This document shows positions 42,956 to 55,560 of a stretch of DNA of 64,000 bases, piece by piece (the first letter of the stretch is position 1; every line of letters starts with the position of its first letter). Source of the DNA: Molanna angustata (Eukaryota > Arthropoda > Insecta > Trichoptera > Molannidae); NCBI GenBank assembly GCA_963576475.1, contig OY754980.1:708751-772750 (forward strand), given 5' to 3'. Both the position numbers and the translations under genes were made by a program. The notes under the pieces are model-generated. The model was given only the letters and a program-made list of their open reading frames with translations. It did no database searches and was not told where the DNA came from.

Positions 42956-43803
42956 TATGTATTAATGATGAGATACATACAACACACAATACACAACACA
43001 TTCATCATTAAAATATATTAATTTGTATGTGATTTGGCAATAGACACAAGCAAGTAACAAACAATAATGATTGATTGATTGATAGGAGATCAGTCAGATC
43101 AATCCATCTTACTTAGATGAATGATTGAATAATAGGCTGACAGCTGAGGTTGTATTGAAATTATAAAATGAACAAGCAAGTAACAAAATACGACAAATAC
43201 AGAGACCACTGCCCAAAAGATAATTTTAATGTTATGAATGTGAGAAATGTATTACTTTGTATACTCACATATACACACACACACACCTATGAGTTTATCT
43301 TATCCATATACTGTGCTATAGAGTATATAAACATACATAGTACATATATTGTTATCATTATTGAAACAATTACACCTTGGTAACTTGATGATATGTTACA
43401 GTAAATATATACCTACCAGTAATAGTGTTGTTATAGAAAACATGAAATTGACCAATACCTTCTAAATTATCTGTTAACTTAGTTATCAACTGGCTAGTTT
43501 TATATAAACAGTATTTCAGTTCAGGAACTAAAGATATATGTATAAGAGTTCTAAATAAAATTGTCTCTTCAATCAAATGTTTGCTTATTATTCTTAAGTA
43601 ATAAATATGATAATTATTTATGGAATGGTTCATAAGAGAGATGTTGTTTTGTTAAATGCTACTGTCATGTGTTTATTTGTGCATTAATTGTTGATCAGTT
43701 AGGATCGGTTTTTTTATTATTTCTTTTTGTAGAGTTTGTGTAGAAAGTTGTGAAATAAACATAATTGATATCAGCATAGTGTGATCGGCATCCTTTCTTC
43801 CAG
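42956..43803. other. Intron upstream of terminal exon D
   Basis: AT-rich with a short (CA)n near 43272. It ends in the pyrimidine-rich acceptor TCCTTTCTTCCAG at 43791-43803. Confidence 0.5.
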
Positions 43804-44932
43804 ATTACTGCGTGGAAGATTTGCAGACATCACAGAAAGCTCAACAAAAGGCAAGAAACTTGCCTCACCTCTCAAGTCACTGACACTGACAGAATCACGC
43901 TTGAACCGTTTAAAACCCAAAGTGCCGGACCAAGAAAAGGAGATTAACACTCACATATGCTCTTTTTGTTCTCAACCTTTCAACGACTCTGACATACTCA
44001 CAACACACTTATTAGACATTCACGCTGATTTATTATTTCATTGCGACGTTTGCGGATCTTATTTGGACAGAAAGGAACTTATTCCACACATGTCTAAACA
44101 TGCTGAACAATATGCACAAAAGGAAGTAAGTACAATCAAGAAAGAAGGCACCAAACCAACTGAGAAAATCAACAATAATACTGTTGAATCTCCGTTACTA
44201 GTTAATGATGAAGCTTTTTCTACGTCCAGCCATTCAAACGATGGATTCGGTCCTCTGCCTGATTCTGTTTTTGAAGCTATAAAAGATACAGAGGACAATC
44301 ACGATGTAGATAACTCCAAGGTTGTATCAGATAAAAATGATCAACAAAAGACAGAAGTGCAAGAGAAATCTGCCAAGAATACAGAAACAAACAGAATTAT
44401 ATGTCCCATTTGCTCCAAGGAGTTCAGACTGCCTTCCAGTTATCACTATCATAAGAAGCATTATCACGGGGGAGTGAAAGAGCACAGCTGTAATGTTTGT
44501 GGGAGAAACTTTGCCGTTAAAAGTGCTCTCACTGCTCATCTCACCCTCCATACTGGAACCAAACCATATTCCTGCCCGCAGTGTTCCAAAGAATTTCGCT
44601 CCAAAGCTAGTGTATATATACATTACAAAAATATCCATTGTGAGAGTAAAAGGTTTACGTGTACAACATGCGACCGCTCCTTTAGATGGAAGCAGAAACT
44701 GTTGCGCCACATGGCTAGTCACACTAAAGAAAAGAAACACTTTTGTGAAAAATGCAACAAAGGATTCGGAGTCAAGTACGACCTCACACGACATATGAAG
44801 TCTCACGTGGACACAAAGAAATATATCTGTGACAAATGTAACACAGCCTTCTCCCAGCCTCGATATCTTAAGAACCACGTTGATAAAAAACACTCCACTA
44901 CTCGAGTCAAACCAAACGACGATAAGACTTAA
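43804..44932 (+). CDS. Alternative terminal exon D: eight-finger C2H2 C-terminus
   Basis: The acceptor TCCTTTCTTCCAG ends at 43803, and the next base A completes Arg. The frame reads RLLRGRFADITESSTKGKK to TAA at 44932 (376 residues; isoform of 505). A second AG 23 bases inside (TTTGCAG) would put the exon out of frame, which favours 43804. Two fingers (HICSFC...H, FHCDVC...H) are separated from six C-terminal ones (IICPIC through YICDKC...KKH) by an acidic, Ser/Asp-rich linker of about 90 residues. No ATG opens the frame. No AATAAA follows closely; an ATTAAA variant is at 45178. Confidence 0.87.
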
Positions 44933-45289
44933 CTTGATATTTCTTTCACTATTTTGTATGTTGTGTTCTCTGTTCATGTACTTACCTACTAATAATAATA
45001 CTTATTAATTCAATTATATCTACATATTTACGTGTAAAAAATATTTTACTATTTTTCATTTATAAATCAATCACCATTACCATCATATTAATGCTGAATG
45101 ATAGTTCCCTTCCACTATTTGAATAACTTTAAGTTCTTTTGAAACCCTTCTTCCGATTGGTGTCATAGGACCTCCATATTAAACATATTCTCACATTTAA
45201 TCTAACTCTTGATACAATCAAGACAATTTATTTGTCTTAATTAATCCACAGTATTAACCTAAGTTCCGTGTGAGCCAATTGCATGAAGT
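44933..45289. other. 3' region after exon D
   Basis: AT-rich sequence with ATTAAA at 45178-45183 as the only likely poly(A) signal. No other feature. Confidence 0.4.
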
Positions 45290-46030
45290 AGTGGTCAGAA
45301 AACACCAACGTAGAGGCTTCGCTGCATATGTTATGTATTTACATTAACTCAGAATTCTGAGTAAAACAGTATGTCTGTGTATGTGTGTCTCATAACTTTT
45401 GATCCGCTTGATACACATAGCCCAAAATTTCAGGAAATGTAGAAAATTTTAGGCCCATAAAATTTTTATTTAGAATTTTTGTTCTAGTCAGGGGTTATCA
45501 ATATTTGCATTTTTATTTTAGATAGAATGTTAAAAATTTGTATAAATATAGACAAATACAATATCTCGAAACCTTTTATTTATGAAAAAGTCCCAGGGTT
45601 TCTCAAACTTTTTTTATTAAGAAAAACATCTTTACGACAAATTTGTTTGTTTGGCTGCCTATATTTTCAATTTTTTATTGAATAATGAAGAACGCCGAAA
45701 TGTCCTAACTACATAGATAATTCAATTTTCTCTATGAAATATATACATACATTATAGCAGTTCATCTCGAACTTTTTTTAACAATTTTTGTCAAAATTGA
45801 ATTTAGTGACGACATTGTTTGATACAATTTGTAAAACATAATATTTACAGGGACGCTCAATAGTTCATATACACGGGGTATGACCTCCTGACTGACCTCC
45901 ATACTATCCTATCCAGACATACATGTTTTGTATCGAAAACTTGAATAATTTGGATTTGAGGGTTTAAAGTTTGTTACGTATTCTACAAGTATACATTCTA
46001 TCGACAGTTGGGTCTCATGTGTTTCATGCA
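45290..46030 (+). repeat. Dispersed repeat R, copy 2, uninterrupted
   Basis: Contains in one piece what is split by 6.5 kb in copy 1 (30695-31170 and 37694-38250). At the position of the split it reads TTTGTATAAATATAGACAAA, so it represents the empty site for the Penelope complex. Family unknown; no coding capacity. Confidence 0.65.
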
Positions 46031-46130
46031 ACCAATAAAAGTATTTTTTTATCAAATGCGAAATGCGAAATAATTGTTTTGTGGTTCCATCGTTAATTAA
46101 TAACAACAAAATTACTTTTTATAAACAAAT

Positions 46131-46175
46131 CTACATGTTTCAAGAACAATGTTCTGTTCCTCAGGACACTTAGTG
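46131..46175 (-). ncRNA. Hammerhead-like motif after a Penelope GIY-YIG frame
   Basis: On the minus strand CTGAGGA (46158-46164) is followed by an AGAAC-ATT-GTTCT stem-loop and GAAAC (46137-46141). This is a complete CUGANGA-stem II-GAAA core. It lies downstream, on the same strand, of the Penelope-like fragment at 46400-46725, as expected for a terminal-repeat ribozyme. Cleavage activity is not shown. Confidence 0.5.
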
Positions 46176-46399
46176 TACAAGTACTAGTTATCAAAACTTA
46201 ATATGTGTAGGTAAAAGCAGTGAGAGGGGAAGAAAGGACGAGTAGAGGGGAGTGACCATTTGTAAGGTAACATTATTTTTACAAAAACAGAGTTTTTTTA
46301 TATACATAAATATACCAAATATTACATTATAAGGGAAATAAGTGGATTATTTATAAAATTAATTTGGTTGTTTATTATTGTTTTATTTAAATTTACATT

Positions 46400-46725
46400 T
46401 TTTCGTATTTCAAATATTTCTAGCTTTGAAGTTTTAATTCATTATGCCCCGCGTGCAAAATTTTTATACCTTCGTCTCTATCAAAAGAATGATTTTCCTC
46501 AATTAAATGATTAGCAAATTCTGAATAGTTATCACTATGAAGGCATCTTAAATATTCCCTAACCCTTATTTCAAAGTTTCTTATTGTTTTTCCTATATAA
46601 AAGTTTTCACAATATTTACAATTTAACTGATTAACTCCAGACTTCTTCATGGTTGAATATTTATCCTTATTATTTCTTTTTTTACCTACACATACACACA
46701 AGTTTTGTTAACTAGTACACTAAGG
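46400..46725 (-). pseudogene. Penelope-like GIY-YIG fragment
   Basis: A 93-codon minus frame (46701-46420) encodes GVNQLNCKYCENFYIGKTIR, NFEIRVREYLRCLHSD and FANHLIEENHSF. This is the second half of a GIY-YIG nuclease with the CxxC insertion typical of Penelope-like elements. The RT is missing. It belongs to a different family from the 34834 element, since the residues differ widely. Confidence 0.75.
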
Positions 46726-46885
46726 GCCGGTATTACAGTGTCCGTTTAGGCTTAATCTTCCCTCAAATACGTCACTAAAACGACAAATATTTAACTCAAC
46801 GTTTCTGGCGGATTAAGTACTTAACGGTGAGTCAACTGTCATTTGCTAGGCAACGCGTGTAGTTTAAGTTTCTATCACTAGAAGC

Positions 46886-47647
46886 ACTCTGTGCCTATGA
46901 AAACCTAAGAAGGAATTATAAGAACCACAGAATATACATTTACTCTGATAGTTAAGCCGCTCTTAAAGCTTTTGATTCCTTCACAGTAACTTCTCAACAG
47001 TATTAGACTGCATTGAAGCGCTGAAGATTTATCAGTAAACTATGGTAACAAAATCATATTAAGATGGGTACCTGGACACTCCAATTATAAAGGTAACGAG
47101 GAAGCTGATGCTCTGGCAAATAGGGGAGCGGACACAGCTACCTATGGGCCGGAGCCTCACTGTCTCCTAGCTAATAGTATTGTTAAATCAACACTTTACC
47201 AAAGAATGCTTGACAATGCCACTGAACTCTGGTTATCTACTCCAGGACATAGACATTCAAAAGCACTTATTTCAGGATTCTCTTCAACACACTCTAAGCG
47301 GAACCTAATAATGAGCAGGACTAGAATCTTAACAGGTCACTGTAGACTCAATAAACATCTATGCACGATGAATTTATCGGAAATGTACCTATGCAGGTTC
47401 TGCATGGATGAACATGAAACACCGATGCATCTACTTACAGAATGTGGCCCACTAATGCAAACAAGAGTAAAGAAAATAGGTTTGCATATTGCTGATCAAA
47501 AGCAAATCAGAGACACCGATCCACAAAGGATTTTACAGTTCTTCCAGGAGATAGGACTATGGAATGACATCTAGGAGGCAAATTATCACAATGGACTACT
47601 ATTGAGTCGACGTGGGAAGGTCTCTAGATGGGTTTATAAAAAAAAAA
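46886..47647 (+). pseudogene. LINE fragment with RNase H and zinc knuckle
   Basis: Plus-strand frames give RIYIYSDS (RNase H), ILRWVPGHSNYKGNEEADAL (RNase H C-terminal motif), and ILTGHCRLNKHLCTM with LCRFCMDEHETPMHLLTECG, the usual C-terminal knuckle. A stop at 47574 and a poly(A) run at about 47637-47647 follow. ATCACTAGARGC flanks it on both sides (46874-46885 and 47648-47659), a 12-base target duplication with one mismatch. It is 5'-truncated. Confidence 0.85.
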
Positions 47648-48025
47648 ATCACTAGAGGCGTTAGGCAACGAGTGTAGTTTCAGTGTTCTATCACTAGAGG
47701 CGTTAGTTGTATCGACGGTGGCGCCACACAACAAAACAAACTGACAGCCATATTGAAACGAACATGGGCATTTAAAAGCATTATTTTGGTGAAAAAAATT
47801 AAATTTACCATGTTGGATAATAAAACAATAGTATTTTAAGTCGTAGCGTCCCATTTTGTAGTTCATATTATTTGAGGTTATTTAAAATTTGACAGATAGT
47901 AACCACAGAAAAAGTAAAATATGTTTATAATTGAAGATTTAGTAACTGACATGTTATATTGCACTGTAATACGGAAATGGATTCAATCTCCCCTTAACAT
48001 TAATCTTGAGTTTAACAAACTCAAT

Positions 48026-49484
48026 CGGCGGTACTAATAACGAAAAAGTAGCGAGGTTGAACCATGGAATAGAGTGACTAAAACCTAACGGCCAAAAATC
48101 TTACTAATAACCAAGTTTTAAAACTTCTATTTTATTCCATGGTTTATATCACCATGGTAACGCTAAACCATCCGGTCCCCTAGTTTAGTGGTGGAATAGC
48201 AATAGTGAATTTGTGAGCTGTTCTTCCCCCACCACCACCCGTTCTGCTTATGGGGACTAATAACGGCCCCTTGCAAAACTCTGAAAGAACACAAAGAACA
48301 TATGAAGAGTCCGGAGAACCCTAAAACCTTGCAGACACTGCACTTAATGTGCCAAAGAGAGCTAATCATGTTGAAACAACTGGCTCACTGCTCAGTGATA
48401 GTGAAGATAATAGTGCACCGAATTTAAGACAGAAAGTCTTGAAAGCCCTAAAATTGCTCTTCGTGGCTACAAGGTCCGCATGTCCAATGGGTCCAAAGAA
48501 ATTCCCTCGGACATCGTCGTAGAGTTCTCGTCGGAAAGTTGACACGGAGAAGTTAGTGCATTCCCATAGGATATGCTCAGAAGTCTGTTCAGGGTTATCA
48601 CAAAGCTGACATGAGGACGAATCGGATAAGTGAAAACGAAAGAGATAGCTTTTGAAACTGCCGTGTCCAGTAAGGAATTGCGTGGTCCAATAATCGGGAA
48701 CAATCCACGAGGATAAAATTCCAGTCCTCACATCGGGAAGAAATAAAAATGTCAGTCTGCCCACAATTTGTGAGCTGTCAAAAGTCAAATAGACCGCGCG
48801 TGTTGTATTTTGTCATTTTTAAAGAAGTACTTTTTTTAATTATGGACAACAATCTGTTTGATTATAGAATCGGCGATTTTGAAAGACGGTTTCAAGAAAT
48901 AGAGCAGGAGGAAACAGTTTTTTGAAGACGCAAAATTTATAAGATGCGTTCATAGGTGCGTTGTAATCCGTTTGTTGATTACGACGACAATAATTTTAGA
49001 AGAAAGTACAGATTTTCAAAGGCAGGAGTTAGACATCTCGTAGATTTATTTGGAAGAAGGCTAATAAATAAAGATATTTATTTTCCATTGAAATTGTTTT
49101 AAAATAAATGTAATAAGTTAAATATTATGTTGTGATAAGTTAAATTATTCGGAACCCAACAAAACGTGACGATACGTAAACAGTAAACCATCAAATCCAT
49201 GCAGTAAACAAACAATCACAAACATAGAAATACGATTCTCGATAGATGTCATAGATGACGGCTAGTAAAGTCATAGAGAATGAACAAAAAAAAGCATGAA
49301 GTAAAGAAAAATTCCGAAATTCCCGTTAAATGGCTGCGTTCACTCAACATTCATTCCGTATTCCATGATTTACTTAGTCCTTGTACATTTTTACATTATT
49401 AGTCAGAACCCACTAAACCACGAATTAGTGTCTAATACGTGGTTTACGTAGTACGAGGTTTAGTTGACTAAATTAGTACCGCTG
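48026..49484 (+). mobile_element. Harbinger-type DNA transposon relic, copy 2
   Basis: Ends CGGCGGTACTAATAACG and (reverse complement) CAGCGGTACTAAT, with AAT on both sides (48023-48025 and 49485-49487). This is the same element as 25792-26727 in the opposite orientation. From 48842 it encodes MDNNLFDYRIGDFERRFQEI and, after a break, CNPFVDYDDNNFRRKYRFSK, typical of the N-terminal part of Harbinger transposases. The catalytic part is gone. Confidence 0.8.
48222..48764 (-). pseudogene. LINE C-terminal fragment inside Harbinger copy 2
   Basis: Minus-strand frame 48788-48366 includes TTQFLTGHGSFKSYLFRFHL and SSCQLCDNPEQTSEHILWEC, the C-terminal knuckle of R1/I-like LINEs. AATTTGTGAGCTGT repeats exactly at 48208-48221 and 48765-48778, a perfect 14-base target duplication. 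So the insertion is young relative to its host element. Confidence 0.85.
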
Positions 49485-49501
49485 AATGAGTTGAGGGCCG
49501 A

Positions 49502-50514
49502 CATGTAGACTTGTTTCTAATAAAAAGTGGTTTATACAAAGTAATTTGGTGTTATTAATAAAAATATTCTCACATATAGATTCAAAATTTGTGACCATTC
49601 TCTTTTATCGTAACTTGTTTTTATTTAATTACAATATTCAATGATTGTTAATCCTCAAAACGTAGAATTCACTAAAAATGTAGATTGTTAACATCCGATA
49701 TGGAGTATATTTTAGGGAGTTTTGTAAATGAGATCTTATAATATGTTCTTTAGTTACATGAATAACTAATTCATCTAAATTAACTTAAATAAGAAATGAA
49801 ATATCCATAGTACAAATACATCATTTTATTTTTCCCAAGCATAAAATATAATAGCATTTCTTGGTTTTTTGTTATACTTGAGACATACGCCATTTGTTTT
49901 ATCATTAATTTGATGAAACAATATTATTGTCGACAGGGAGATGCAGTGTTGCTAATGTAAAAATAATGAAAGTGATGCCATCAGCAAATTTTCATCTATG
50001 TATATGGAAATGTACAACCTGACTTCATGGCATTGGGGTTGTAACCAGAATTTTGTTACAAACTAAAATACAACAATTATAATTGGAGTGCTAAATCTTT
50101 ACAAATAACAGAGTTTTCTTTGTTTGCGTACATTGTTTATTATACTGTTTTAAACACGAATATTATAAATACATCAATAGTTCAAATGTGTGAACATGAC
50201 AGTCAAAAATCAAAGCAGTTTGTACAAATGTAAGCATTATCATCACTTTTGATTTTTCGCATTCAACTCATTTTCTCTTTTCTTTTATCCATATATCTTG
50301 TTTTTAAAGTAATATTGTTTTTTTGTTCGCTCTTAAACAAAAATTCTTTACTGACAAAATTTGACTGACAATGTAGCGGAGACGGTCGTTCCCGTGAAGA
50401 AAGAATCTTTGGTTATAGAATAATAAAATGAAATAAGTGCAGACATAATTGACATTGTAAATACATATGAGATAATATGAGATATTCAACATGAATGTGT
50501 TGCCCACTTTGCAG
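49502..50514. other. Intron upstream of terminal exon E
   Basis: AT-rich sequence without a recognised element. It ends with the acceptor GCCCACTTTGCAG at 50502-50514. Confidence 0.5.
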
Positions 50515-53110
50515 ATATCAAGAATATGGAAGATTAACTGTTGACCAAATCAAGAAGGAGCCCAAGACCGAGGAGATAACTGATGACACGGAGAACAACA
50601 ACACGGGCTTACACAACTATTGTTCTCATTCTGGGACAGTTATTAAAGAATTATTTAATAAATCACTAGTTACACTCCCCTGTCATCTCTGTTCGTCAAC
50701 ATTTAATGACCCAAAACAATTAAAAGAACACTATCGAAAATGCTCCAATGTTGTTTGCCAGAAATGCTTAGCAAACTTTACCAAAAATCTATTGGAAGTT
50801 CACGAAAAGTCTTGCTCCATTTACTACTGCATCCACTGTCCCAAGCGGTTCATCAGCGAAGAGACTCTGAAGATACATCAGCTGGCCAGACACGACGTAT
50901 TCAAGTGTGACTTTTGTGCTTCCACATTTCCCAACGCCTTGCAATGTGAAGAGCACAAGTCCGAGAAGCACTTCTTCAAATGTGAAATGTGCCGTAAAGT
51001 ATTTAACTCCTCTCTGTACGCCATCAAGTATAGACTAAATAACGACACCGACAAACTCTTGTGTTCTCTGTGCTATGAATCCAGTCAGTATAAACCTAAA
51101 ATTATACCTATGGAACCCTTGAGGAAATTCATTAAAGAAGAAGCATTGATTGTTCAATCTACATCCCCATTACCAGTCAATTCAACTAATGAACAGGTCA
51201 ACGTCAACGCAAATGACATAAATAAAAAGAAAAAATTTGACATAAAAACTGAAAAACAATATGAAATAAAAATTTTGAATGAGGACAACACCTTTATTTT
51301 ACCTGGAAACAAAGAAACTGACCCTGCAGATTCTACGGTTCAATATATGTGTTTTTATTGTGAGGAAGCTTCTAGTTCATTCTCAGAATTAAACAATCAC
51401 CTCAAGGTTTGTCATAACATAGAACTACAAGAACTCTCAGTTCCCGAAGAAGACGATGACAAGACCTATCAAGATGCATTAGAGAAATATCAACATAAAA
51501 TTGACAGCTTGTTTGATACAGCCATTCCTCTCACTGATTTTGAAAGCCAATTTCAGTATAACTGCGTCATATGTGACAAAATATATAAATCTTTCAGTAC
51601 TTACTGCAGACATGTGTATCGTACGCACAGAATCAACACACTTTTAGGTACCAGCAAGAAATACCACTGCCATGAGTGCCGAGTTGAAAAGAACAAGATG
51701 AGCGAACTCAACAATCATCTCTACATTCGCCACGAAAACTTTTTCAACTGTGAACATTGCGACAAAATATTCTCCTCCAAGAAGGACATGAGAATTCATA
51801 CTTTGACTGATCACCCGGAGCAACCCGCCTTTACATGTTTAGACTGTTCCATGAAGTTTGCTACGCACGATGAATTAAAACAACATTGTTCATGGCATTG
51901 GTTCCACGAGTCCATAGATTGTGTCATATGCAATAAGAGAATCAAAGGTAAAAAGAAATATAAAACTCATATGAACTATCATAAAGTCAGGGGAACGGAC
52001 AGCACCAACGGCTTGACCTGTCCTGAATGCCACAAAACTCTATCCTCCAAGACCAGCCTAAACACCCATATGCGATTCATACACAGAGGAGGGAAACTGG
52101 AAACTATTCTTTGTGGTGAATGTGGTATATTGGTTAGTGCGAGAAGATTCAGTAAACACCACGACCGCTACCATAGCAAGGGTAGAATATTCCGTTGCCA
52201 AATTTGTCCAAGAGCATTCTTCTCCAAGGAATTGCTCCGACAACATTCAGATACGCACATTGAGGGACGTCCGCACGAATGTGACCTCTGTCCAGCGGCG
52301 TTCAAACAATTGCGCAATCTCAGAATGCACATTAGAAACATACATGCAGAATCCTCCACTTCATGCAAAATTTGCGATCTTAACTTCGATAACACGGAAG
52401 CATATGCTGAACATCGTCGCATAGTACACAAGAAGCAATCCAAGTTTGTGAAACTTCAGTCAGAAGGCGGCTTCCAGTGTACCAGGTGTCCCAAGATAAT
52501 GAAGACGATGCGAGCGGTGGCCAGCCATGTGAGGATAGCTCACGAACAACATCTCCATGTCAAATGTCACATTTGCAATCAAGAGTTTCCTTTCATGCGT
52601 CAATTGCAGAACCACATGAGCACCCACACGGAGCCCAAGCCCGATCTCAGTTGCTCCTTCTGTCAGAGGAGTTTCACTACCCTGGGGTCCCTCAACAGCC
52701 ACATCAAATGGGTGCACATTGGGGACAGGAACTTCCCCTGCTCGTACTGCCCTGCCAAGTTCAAGAGGAAAGACGCTCAGATAGTTCACGAGAGAACGCA
52801 CACAGACGAGCGCCCGTACACGTGCAACGTGTGTCAGCGCAAGTTCAGACAGCGCACTGACTGCAAGAGGCATGAGGCCAAGCACAGTATGCCGGGCTTC
52901 AGATACAATAAGCCGCATCGCACTAGACCTCGCATATCCACCACAACCACCACTGACTCTTCGGCTCCTGAAGTTGTCATAGAGGAGGTGGTGGAAGGTG
53001 GGGAGGTAGGAGAAGGACTGGCTCAAGCCGAGACACTCATGTTACTTGAGGTGCCCACACAGGAAGATCAACAAGCGGCCGCATTCCTTAGTTACATTGT
53101 ACAAACATAA
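50515..53110 (+). CDS. Alternative terminal exon E: about 18-finger C2H2 C-terminus
   Basis: The acceptor GCCCACTTTGCAG (ending 50514) is followed by A, completing Arg, then YQEYGRLTVDQIKKEPKTEE and on to TAA at 53110 (865 residues; isoform of 994). It has two CxxC...H..C modules near the start and about 18 C2H2 fingers. The fingers fall in a front group, a middle acidic linker (around residues 210-310) and a long C-terminal run up to YTCNVC...H. An acidic, Glu/Gly-rich tail (EVVEGGEVGEG) resembles an activation segment. IKKEP is a SUMO-type site. An ATG at 50495 lies in frame just before the acceptor, inside the pyrimidine tract, so an independent start is conceivable but looks accidental. 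AATAAA follows at 53355. Confidence 0.88.
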
Positions 53111-53354
53111 ATATAGGTACCTATGTAACTAAATTGTTATATGACACTAAAGTAGTATATTCAATATCCGCATTGTGTGCTCAACGCTTAACACATTTTA
53201 CTTAACCATCATATCAGTTCATTGTTTACTTTAGACACATTAATTTACTTATATAAATAGTGATGTTTGGTTCTAAGATATGTGTGATTGGTCAATCCTG
53301 TTCTGTTTGTTATGCATAGACAAAATCAATGGCATTATATGCAATTTTGTGTCA

Positions 53355-53360
53355 AATAAA
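53355..53360 (+). terminator. Poly(A) signal AATAAA for exon E
   Basis: The first AATAAA after the exon E stop, about 245 bases downstream. Confidence 0.55.
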
Positions 53361-54066
53361 AGTTAATGCACATTCTTTTTTTGAAATCATATTCCACATG
53401 AGCTAGACTATGAACTCCTGTCGTGTACTGAAATCCTTGGATTATGTTTCATAAAGACTGAATTAATGCAATCTGGAGTGATATATTCCACAATCTTAAG
53501 AAGACATATTAAGTCAAATTTCTCAATTACATTAAAAAATGTGTTTCTAAAAAATACAACATTTCTTTACTGAAGAATCATAACACTTTTTGGAAGCGGT
53601 TGTATCAAATAACTCAATTGTGGTTAAAACTGGATGATTTATAGTTTAGTGTTAATCATAAACCACTCTTATGAAAATAAAATACATTTAATTAGCGATT
53701 CTGGAAAATAAACGATAATTACAAAAAAAAAACTTGAATTTTAGAATTGTCGGATAATTCAATAAATGTCGGATAATTCAATTTTTACCTTAAAAATGTA
53801 ATAACAACCCTATTGTGATTTAGGAAGTTAGGATTTTACAATACAATTATTTACTTTTAAATGTATTAACAATAATATTGTTGTGTATTGGGGAATTTGT
53901 GTTGACGGCAACCCACTAACTAGTTTTCAATTAAATTAATTCCACAGTATCATACAACTGTAAATATACATATATAAATGTTTTTTTTATCAAACTTTCA
54001 GGCAGAGTATGGTTGTTATTATGAAAATTTACCACATGTTTGATAAAATATAATTTATAATAGATG

Positions 54067-54068
<2 letters not shown>
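53361..54068. other. Intron between exons E and F, 5' part
   Basis: AT-rich; a 20-base phrase with GTCGGATAATTCAAT occurs twice near 53750-53785. No gene. Confidence 0.4.

Positions 54069-54119
<51 letters not shown>
54069..54119. repeat. (GT)n microsatellite
   Basis: About 50 bp of GT dinucleotide. Confidence 0.95.
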
Positions 54120-54121
<2 letters not shown>

Positions 54122-55290
54122 TTAGTTTAGTGAAAATTGATTGAATTTATTTCTTATCATTATTTTATTCTTTCTTTTATCATTGAATTTTTCATATAAA
54201 TATATGTATATAATATATGAACTCATATTATTATTAATGTTTTCCTAGGAAATTTATAAAATAGGTGATAACTTGAAAAAATGAAGTTTAATTATAACCT
54301 ATGTGCTTTTTTCCTTTACTTTCTATTTTATATTTGGGATTTATGTGTGTATCATCATATATTTTTTTTATTTAGAATTAAATGTACATACATTTCATTA
54401 ATTTATGTTGATTCAAATCTTTGGTTTGTTCCATCAAGACTGGATTTCTGTGTTGGTTTTACACACTGGTCTGCTCAAATATCAACTTGATAACTTGCTA
54501 AATACTGTTTAAAGCTCAGAGTCCACATAAGGCGAGCGTAAGGATTAGATTTTTTTCTCCCAGCAACGGCTGATGATCCGATGTGTGCGTTCCGTACGAT
54601 GCCGATCGATCAATGGACACAGTTGTATGAATTTCTATGCAAAGAATACTAAAATGCACTGCATCTGATCCGTACGCCAGACTGACTTTCTGACATGTGT
54701 AGACTTTCTTGTGCATTTAATTTGTACAATTTCTTTGTAAAAACGACAATTTCTTCCAACCAACCAGAGTTAATGTTTAATATGCAATATGATGTGTACT
54801 ATGGCAATAAGGTATAAAATGACATTACAAAAATTAAAAAAAATAAATAAATATAACAAAAGAAAAGTAAAAATATTGCTAAAAAAGGAATATTTCCAAT
54901 AACAGTAGATCTTTTTCCAATGACACTACAGTTATTAACAGAAATGGCAGTCTCCTACCCCATTCACTCCATAGGGAACGTTTTAGAACTTGCAGCTCTT
55001 TTCATCCCTGGAGCGGCTGGCTGCTCGTCGAACAAAACAAGAAACTACCATCAGGCATATTTCATACCATTACCACCAAGAGTCCAACCACAAACGTGGA
55101 GGCCCGTCAGTCATGGCAAGGGTATCCCAACCCAACATTGTATTCTACGTTCACTATGCATTGACGACAGTACTTTCTGTTCTAAATTTCTTTCCAATGA
55201 CGCTACAGCCCATAGCAGTTGTCTTGCATTATATAGTAAATATTGTGTAGTAAAATAGTACATATACATATATATATATCAATATAATAT
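54120..55290. other. Intron sequence, no element recognised
   Basis: Short frames (54281-54490, 54920-55258) have no motif. About 54505-54720 is GC-richer and may be a MITE piece, but I found no matching ends. Confidence 0.35.
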
Positions 55291-55560
55291 GTGTCATGTC
55301 CCTCATGAGGTAAGCAAAGAGCACAAAGTGAACATATTCTTTATCAATTTTCATGCTGCACTGTCTGTCTCACGCGTTGAATTCAAGTTTGTTTCTTCTA
55401 TTAATGACAAATTATTGTTGGTGATCTCATTTCAACTGTATTTATTCTATTTTCATGTTTAGTGTATTTATACTTGGTACAATGTCCAAGTCTCACTTTC
55501 ATACATCAATCACCCTGTTTATTCTTAGTCTGTTTATATCATTCTTGCAAGGCACTGACT
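55291..55560 (-). pseudogene. LINE 3' relic, minus orientation
   Basis: CATGTCCCTCATGAGGTAAG and later blocks (ATTTCAACTGTATTTATTCT, ATGTCCAAGTCTCACTTTCA) match 27610-28070 in order. Strongly decayed. Confidence 0.55.

Larger units (their letters stand above)
46734..49501. mobile_element. MITE with GGCCC terminus, copy 2, with nested inserts
   Basis: The left end GGCCGGTATTACAGTG and body match 22782-23343. It is interrupted by a LINE piece (46886-47647) and a Harbinger-type element (48026-49484), itself holding another LINE piece (48222-48764). The right end stops at about 49501 (GAGTTGAGGGCCGAC), so the terminal 20 bp are missing. Confidence 0.75.

Noticed and set aside
43827..43830. Alternative acceptor TTTGCAG for exon D
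   Set aside because: It would join out of frame with the zinc-finger reading frame, whereas 43804 joins in frame and has a better pyrimidine tract.
50495..50514. ATG of the exon E frame as the start of a separate intronless gene
   Set aside because: The ATG lies within the acceptor region, only seven codons before the AG site. The same acceptor and phase pattern is shared by five other exons that have no such ATG.
52460..53026. A 188-codon minus-strand frame opposite exon E
   Set aside because: Same reason: antisense of a GC-richer finger array.
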